Shown here: positions 5,701-8,798 of the stretch, one piece after another | Position numbering within the stretch: position 1 is the stretch's first letter | Layout: each line of letters opens with the position of its first letter | Assembly: GCA_947471105.1 (NCBI GenBank) | Contig: CANIYB010000084.1 | Span: 1 to 8,798 of the forward strand | Origin: Cytophagaceae bacterium | Lineage (GTDB): Bacteria; Bacteroidota; Bacteroidia; Cytophagales; Spirosomataceae | Direction of reading: 5' to 3' | DNA: 8,798 nucleotides | Made by a program: the position numbers and the translations under genes | The notes under the pieces: generated by a model | Told to the model about the DNA's origin: nothing | The model's input: the letters and a program-made list of their open reading frames with translations, nothing else | The model's database searches: none

Positions 5701-7337
5701 ACGCGCTCGGCAATGGGTGAGAAGTCGAGGTCGTCGCCGGACTCGAAGCAGAGGTGGGCGAGAAGCTGAAGGTCGTCGCGGGAGGCCCCGGCCTGCTCGA
5801 AGCGAGTGCGGAGGTGGAGGTGGAGAGCCTCGTTGACCATGTAGTCCACGATGCGGCGCGGGGTGTAGTAGGAACCTGAGGCCTTGCGGGCGGACTCGGC
5901 GGCGGCTTCGTCGTCGGGGTCGATCTCGGCGAGAAGGTTTTCGAAGACGAGACCGAGCAGCTCTGGATCGAGGGCGACGTCCTCCTCCAAGGGCGTGTTT
6001 TCGGCGACGGTGAAGCGGTAGCGGTCGAGGATGCGGTTGAGGCCTTCGACCGGGACGCGTGTGGCGCGGCGACCGGTGCCACCGGCGATGGTGAGACCGT
6101 CGGCACGAGTGGCGTAGAAAAGTTTGTCGGGCACGCTCAAGGCACCGTCCTCGATGGTATCGGAGGCGTTGTCCTCGGGGAGAGCGTCGAAGAGGCCGCC
6201 GTTCAAGTAGGGGATGCGGTCGAAGAGATCGTAGTCGAAGGTGTCGGGCAGGTGATTTTTTCCGAGGTAGGCGAGCTGCTTGAGTTCGGCGCGGGTGACG
6301 GTGCGGTCTTGGGCGGCGGCGGGGCCGGTCTTGCGCCGTTGATCCATCGGGCGATTAAGCGCTTGGAAGAAGATGTTTTGGAGGATTCCGCGATAGTAAT
6401 GGTTGGCGTCGGGGTCAAAGGGCGCGCGGGTAAGGACGCGCCGCTGGTCGGTGATGGTGTAGAGTTCGAGCAGCTCGGCGGGGATGAGCCGCATCTCTTT
6501 GAGAAACCAGGCAAAGAGGGTGCGGCAGATGAGGCGGACGGTAAACTCTTGGGTGGAGCGGGCGCGGTTGCGCGGCGTGTCGATGGTCTGGTCGGGGAGG
6601 CGGGCGAGTTGAATCTCCTCCTGTGCCCAACGAAACCAGGTGACGAGATCGCGGTAAAAGGAGTCCTTGAGTTGCTCAACTGAAAGGAGTTTTTGCCAAG
6701 CGTCGTCGAGCTGGCCGAAAGTGCGAATCTCGCCGCCGTGGGTGCGGAGGTGAGTGAGCGAGAAGCGCCCGAGGAGATCGAGGTGGGCGCGGTGTGGAGC
6801 GGCGGGCGCGATGTCGCGAATCAGGGAGACGCGGGTGAGGACTTCGCGCGTGCCGTCGCGGAGGTTTTTGCGACGATTGATGATCGCGAGGGAGAGGAGA
6901 TCACCGCAGCGAAACAGGATGAGGATTGGCTGGGGAAAGAGGCGGTTGAGCGCGCGGGTGATTTTCGAGAAAGTCTCGCGAGTGGTGGGCAAACCGTCGG
7001 CGCGGGGGGCGATATCTAGCGCGAAGAAAAGGTAGGAGCGGATGTCCTTGGTTTCGTAGGGTTCGGCAATGCCTAGGTTGAGGGTTCCCTCGGTTGCGAT
7101 GCGAAGCTCGGCGTCGGTGAGCTGGAAAAGAAAGTGGACGGAGCGCCAGCGTGAGAGGGCGGCGCTGGCCTCGGTAAGGAGGCCGCCCGTGTCGAAGCGG
7201 GCGCGTAGCTCGGCGAGTGAGTTGATCGGGATGGCTCGGGTGCTGCGGTAGTCGCAGGCGGCGAAGAGGCTGACCGAGGCCTCGCGAAAGGGCTGGGTGG
7301 CGAAGGCGGAGAGCGAGGAGCGGAGGGCTTCGGACAT
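2703..7337 (-). CDS. Eco57I/type IIG-like N6-adenine DNA methyltransferase fused to a C-terminal DUF3800 domain
   Basis: The frame encodes 1544 residues from the ATG at 7335-7337, or 1567 from an upstream GTG at 7406. I prefer the ATG because the extra 23 residues are Ser/Thr/Pro-rich and derive from repeat-like DNA, and MSEALRSSLSAF looks like a natural N-terminus. No Shine-Dalgarno marks either start. Numbered from the ATG: an N-terminal region of about 460 residues of the kind found in helicase-linked methylases; GSYYTPRRIV (488-497) and VLDPASGSGAF (555-565), the AdoMet-binding motif I; the catalytic NPPY motif at 794-797; a TaqI-like target-recognition region about 1007-1242 with FGGRYIVPYDKGG and PNYWVPTNYFIDWSEW; then DUF3800 about 1312-1517, with YCDESRH (D1318, E1319), FEVKWTK, FLDIKD (D1440) and LLQVTDLLLGAVGYA (D1487), the acidic pattern of this RNase H-like family. 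It should methylate adenine at a specific site; DUF3800 may add a nuclease function. I see no convincing PD-(D/E)xK nuclease motif. The recognition region is markedly AT-richer than the rest. Confidence 0.93.
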   Translation of the reverse strand: MSEALRSSLSAFATQPFREASVSLFAACDYRSTRAIPINSLAELRARFDTGGLLTEASAALSRWRSVHFLFQLTDAELRIATEGTLNLGIAEPYETKDIRSYLFFALDIAPRADGLPTTRETFSKITRALNRLFPQPILILFRCGDLLSLAIINRRKNLRDGTREVLTRVSLIRDIAPAAPHRAHLDLLGRFSLTHLRTHGGEIRTFGQLDDAWQKLLSVEQLKDSFYRDLVTWFRWAQEEIQLARLPDQTIDTPRNRARSTQEFTVRLICRTLFAWFLKEMRLIPAELLELYTITDQRRVLTRAPFDPDANHYYRGILQNIFFQALNRPMDQRRKTGPAAAQDRTVTRAELKQLAYLGKNHLPDTFDYDLFDRIPYLNGGLFDALPEDNASDTIEDGALSVPDKLFYATRADGLTIAGGTGRRATRVPVEGLNRILDRYRFTVAENTPLEEDVALDPELLGLVFENLLAEIDPDDEAAAESARKASGSYYTPRRIVDYMVNEALHLHLRTRFEQAGASRDDLQLLAHLCFESGDDLDFSPIAERVVDILEALRVLDPASGSGAFPMGMLHRMVTLLGRVDPDNARWKQRLLDRLPAPMRDDARRGMEGKSYDYLRKLGVIQKNLYGVDIQPLAALIAKLRFFLTLVIEQDVHLADRAHNYGLQSLPNLETNLVCANTLLDTGHDLLAAPTLRALRTIREEYYQPNTSRARRDELARQVGEQLATLFPGFAQQTKGINPRDAQQRREQDAAWLAEWFKHATVAAPFFNVETFFPELVGEGADRHPAPFHIIIGNPPYGGTKISDDLQEQLGLGSKDPYGAFIARFLGDPARPSPLAEGGVLAYIVSDTFMTITTHRPLREQMLRHRVHKMIRVSGDTFKATVNCAVIVTQRGPAPADHTCQMADLTNVSIHDRFEYFLHLLYQTEGTGPISRRQNVSNQTYAIYHYRQSLIATNSNIPFFVASPKLFALMNDTTAPVTREVIDGERVPVRTVTLNGNAVRLVKLGDIAEVNQGLATGDNDAYLFQNPEARGSYRSIEGYRQFLLTEADLERIRSDEKLRREVVHQGISKDNSRSRRYFGGRYIVPYDKGGESDSGDGWMPNYWVPTNYFIDWSEWAVDRMKTLTTRERNRLRGDAGGNDSIASRFQNADSYFAVGITFSSRGVYAPTFRRNSGTCYDKESSGIFISGNTDEVLGVLASKAGKHHLKGFLQQTVSMDVDALKEFPVPLRVPRIADLVSSIIEQQGTTPRYDYASNEQIEIDRLVYAAYGLNESDIHEIEDWYARRYPPLAQAQRRNLAAKLGQTVEQLAPPRVVHLYCDESRHLPHDRESHMLLGLVSCPKERAAEFNHQLTAIIERHGLPKHFEVKWTKVSPAGLPLYRDLLDWFLATPAVEFHALVLPNKQQVFSRVADTKRDDIYYTLYYELLRGFQTTEQRYHAFLDIKDTRGREKLHQLKSWLALNNPALAEPGKLELQHVHSGEIRLLQVTDLLLGAVGYARRPRTETESPAKRALIDHLESNLALRLAHNTLPGATKFILQTVEENLL
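2717..2721 (-). promoter_or_regulatory. GGAGG ribosome-binding site for the 183-residue gene
   Basis: On the minus strand a GGAGG lies inside the end of the methylase gene, 10 bases before the GTG at 2704-2706 (spacer AAAACCTACT). It is one of the few good Shine-Dalgarno sequences in the window correctly spaced from a supported start. It supports the GTG start, and with it the GTGA overlap with the methylase stop codon. Confidence 0.6.
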
Positions 7338-7494
7338 GGGGGCGAAAAAGTAGCGAGTAGAGGGGAGTGAGGAGGTCGAAGTAGCGGACGGGGATGGATT
7401 CGTCACCCGCTGGGTGCCGAATCACGGGCTCTGGCGTAATTACTATCGGCGCGACCGCGGGGCAGGCTCTTTTTTGGCATGAGAGGCGAAAGAG

Positions 7495-7522
7495 TATCGA
7501 ATGGCGGGTGGTGAGTAGCGAG
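7495..7522 (-). repeat. Degenerate heptanucleotide tandem repeat upstream of the methylase
   Basis: Read on the minus strand, four consecutive 7-base units follow the KilA-N stop codon: CTCGCTA, CTCACCA, CCCGCCA and TTCGATA, roughly YTCGCYA. A similar but broken phrase (ACTCGCTACTTTTTCGCC) recurs on the minus strand just before the likely methylase ATG, at 7341-7358. Both copies end in TTTCGCC followed within 3 to 5 bases by CATG. The array resembles short tandem heptamer repeats seen between genes in some bacteria. It is short and degenerate, so its function, if any, is unknown. Confidence 0.45.
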
Positions 7523-7534
7523 AAGGCGAGCAGC

Positions 7535-8356
7535 TTATTGCAGCCGCTGGGTAATGCTCGATTGTAGCAGGGTGCGCATCTGGGTGATGGCGATTTCGTT
7601 GAGCATACGCAGGCGGTCGGGGGCGGGCAGGCCTTGGCGGATGAGGACGGAGTTGAGGCTTTCGAGGTTGGTGAGGACGACCAGTTGCTCCAGCGGGGCG
7701 TGATCCCGCATGTTGCCCTCGGCGTCCGGATGGGCGTCGCGCCATTGCTTGGCGGTCTGGCCGAAGAGGGCGACGTTGAGCAAATCCGCCTCCTCGGCGT
7801 AAACGAAGGAGGCTTGGGCCTTGGTGATGGCGGGCGGGATGAGGGTATCGCGGATGGCGTCGGTATGGATGCGATAGTTGATTTTCGACAGAGTGCGCTG
7901 GAGGTTCCAATCGAGCTTGAGGCGGTCGTTTTCGTCGGCCTTGAGGCGGCGGAACTCTTTGACCAAGTATATCTTAAATTCAGGACTGATCCACATGCCG
8001 AACTCAAAGGCGATGTCGGGGTGGGCATAGGTGCCGCCGTAGCGTCCGGTGGAGGCTTGCAGACCGATGGCCTGGGTCTTCTCAACCCATTCCTTGACGC
8101 TGATCTTGTAGCTGTTGAGACCGGCCTGACTTTTAATTAGGGCGAATTCGCCATAATTAAACCGGGGATTGAAGACGGATTCCCAGATGCCGAGGAACTC
8201 GATGGTGTTCCGATTGCGCAGCCAGTCGGAAATGAAGAAATCACCGTCCTTGGCCCTAAGCATATCGGTGAGGGAGATGTAATCGACACCGTCTTTCGCA
8301 ACCACGGTGATGGCGGTGCCTTTGACGTCGAAGGAGGTGCGTTTGGCTTTGCTCAT
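7535..8356 (-). CDS. KilA-N domain-containing protein
   Basis: This 273-residue protein starts at an ATG (8354-8356), 16 bases after the preceding helicase-like gene, and ends in TAA. Residues about 24-140 form a KilA-N domain: DYISLTDML near 25-33, ISDWLRNRNTIEFLGIWE near 42-59, NSYKISVKEWVEKT near 81-94, then GRYGGTYAHPDIAFEFGMWI near 104-123 and EFKIYLVKEFRRLK. The GGTYAHPDIAFEFGMWISPE block is the most conserved part of this family. The C-terminal half (LDWNLQRTLSKINYRIHTDAI, ADLLNVALFGQTAKQWR, QLVVLTNLESLN) is the extension usual for the bacterial members of about 270 residues. KilA-N is a DNA-binding domain common in phages and in bacterial restriction-modification and toxin-antitoxin neighbourhoods. 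Here it sits between helicase and methylase genes, so a regulatory or DNA-recognition accessory role is plausible, but this is inference. There is no clear Shine-Dalgarno before the ATG. Confidence 0.92.
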   Translation of the reverse strand: MSKAKRTSFDVKGTAITVVAKDGVDYISLTDMLRAKDGDFFISDWLRNRNTIEFLGIWESVFNPRFNYGEFALIKSQAGLNSYKISVKEWVEKTQAIGLQASTGRYGGTYAHPDIAFEFGMWISPEFKIYLVKEFRRLKADENDRLKLDWNLQRTLSKINYRIHTDAIRDTLIPPAITKAQASFVYAEEADLLNVALFGQTAKQWRDAHPDAEGNMRDHAPLEQLVVLTNLESLNSVLIRQGLPAPDRLRMLNEIAITQMRTLLQSSITQRLQ

Positions 8357-8372
8357 GGGAGACGAGGACGGA

Positions 8373-8798
8373 TCAGGCGGGTGTGGTGGTGCTGTCGTGG
8401 AGCACGAGCCAAGTGACGAGATCGAAGGCGGCTTCGTCCTCCTGCGGCTGCTCCTCGACCAAGGGGATGACGAAATCGCGACGGCCTTGGAGACCGGAGG
8501 CGAGCTTTTGCTGGAAAGTCGCGGTGATCGACTGGACAGCGGAGGCGATGAGACGCGACTGCTGGCTCATGTCGGCGCCGTTGGCGGTCTGGCGGTCGAA
8601 GAGGCGGCAGAGTTCGATGTAGGGTTCGTCGTGGCCGAGCGCGAGGCCGCGGAAGAGATTGAGCACGGTCTTGGCCTGGGTGAACGCGAGGCGCACCTCG
8701 CCCGTGGCGAGCACGTAAACGAGATAGTGGGGCGCGAGGGGATTGATGCGCTCGCCCTGGGGGGTGGCGGCGTGGGCTTTTTGCCGGAGGCAGTAAAT
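8373..8798 (-). CDS. C-terminal end of a large protein, probably SF2/SNF2-type helicase (partial, runs off window)
   Basis: The frame is open without a stop from the TGA at 8373-8375 to the right edge, giving 141 visible residues; the true start lies outside the window. An internal GTG at 8714 is only an apparent start, because coding sequence continues upstream of it (PLAPHYLVYV precedes it). The visible part has the look of the tail found after the helicase core in helicases encoded next to large Eco57I-like methylases: an HYLVYVLATGEVRLAFTQAK segment, then LFRGLALGHDEPY, LCRLFD and an acidic LVEEQPQEDEAAFDLVTWLV end. No Walker motifs are visible since the core would be upstream. It ends 16 bases before the KilA-N gene in the same direction, so the two are probably co-transcribed. 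The helicase assignment rests on my memory of this tail and on context, and is moderate only; the coding call itself is firm. Confidence 0.6.
   Translation of the reverse strand: MYCLRQKAHAATPQGERINPLAPHYLVYVLATGEVRLAFTQAKTVLNLFRGLALGHDEPYIELCRLFDRQTANGADMSQQSRLIASAVQSITATFQQKLASGLQGRRDFVIPLVEEQPQEDEAAFDLVTWLVLHDSTTTPA

Noticed and set aside
4605..5720. Plus-strand frame of 371 codons inside the methylase
   Set aside because: It lies antisense to the motif I and NPPY region of the methylase, has Gly/Val/Glu-rich shadow composition typical of the opposite strand of GC-rich genes, and shows no domain.
7403..7480. Tiny minus-strand frame (25 codons, MPKKSLPRGR...) ending in a GTGA overlap with the methylase's upstream GTG
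   Set aside because: No ribosome-binding site and no recognisable sequence. It could be a leader peptide, but the downstream ATG at 7337 looks like the real methylase start, which removes the coupling argument.
6901..8085. Minus-strand frame of 394 codons spanning the KilA-N/methylase junction
   Set aside because: It overlaps two well-supported genes in another frame and encodes Pro/Ser/Arg-rich shadow sequence.
1..8798. CRISPR arrays, tRNA or rRNA genes, insertion sequences with terminal repeats
   Set aside because: I found no regularly spaced repeats of CRISPR size, no tRNA cloverleaf (the GGTTCAAAGCC at 2041-2051 belongs to the terminator loop and stem) and no transposase with matching ends.

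Overview
This is a GC-rich bacterial window (roughly 60-65% G+C in most coding sequence, by hand count on sampled lines). Every gene I can support lies on the minus strand, so transcription runs from the right edge to the left. The content is that of a defence (restriction-modification) island: two separate groups of nucleic-acid modification or cleavage genes and no housekeeping genes. Several starts lack a recognisable Shine-Dalgarno sequence. The host could be a high-GC Gram-negative lineage such as Verrucomicrobiota, but this is a weak inference because there is no taxonomic marker.

Right-hand operon (8798 to 2155, read leftwards): the C-terminal end of a large protein cut by the window edge, probably an SF2/SNF2-type helicase; then, 16 bases later, a KilA-N domain protein; a spacer of about 200 bases holding degenerate 7-base repeats; a very large N6-adenine DNA methyltransferase of the Eco57I/type IIG kind that carries a DUF3800 (RNase H-like) domain fused at its C-terminus; and a 183-residue protein overlapping it by four bases (GTGA), behind a good GGAGG ribosome-binding site. 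The last protein resembles the 'phage P1-related'/BECR-type RNase-like family. Helicase, KilA-N protein, methylase with specificity domain, DUF3800 and small nuclease-like protein together look like a multi-gene methylation-based phage-defence system. The component order does not match a named system that I can confirm from the window alone.

Left-hand cassette (1957 to 448, read leftwards): an EVE-domain protein, an HNH endonuclease of the family with a conserved N-terminal domain, and the N-terminal part of a GNAT acetyltransferase-like protein, joined by two ATGA overlaps. EVE reader plus HNH nuclease suggests a modification-dependent (type IV-like) restriction pair. It appears to be decaying: the HNH gene has an in-frame TGA between its two domains, with the HNH half intact in the same frame but lacking any in-frame ATG, GTG or TTG before its zinc-binding motif, and the GNAT frame loses family similarity after about 55 residues.

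Between the groups (2033-2154) lies a strong rho-independent terminator pointing to the right, against the direction of all recognised genes. Bases 1-447 hold no gene I can support. The most notable points are the methylase-DUF3800 fusion, the sharp G+C drop limited to the methylase's specificity region, the in-frame stop in the HNH gene, and the nuclease-like gene translationally coupled to the methylase.
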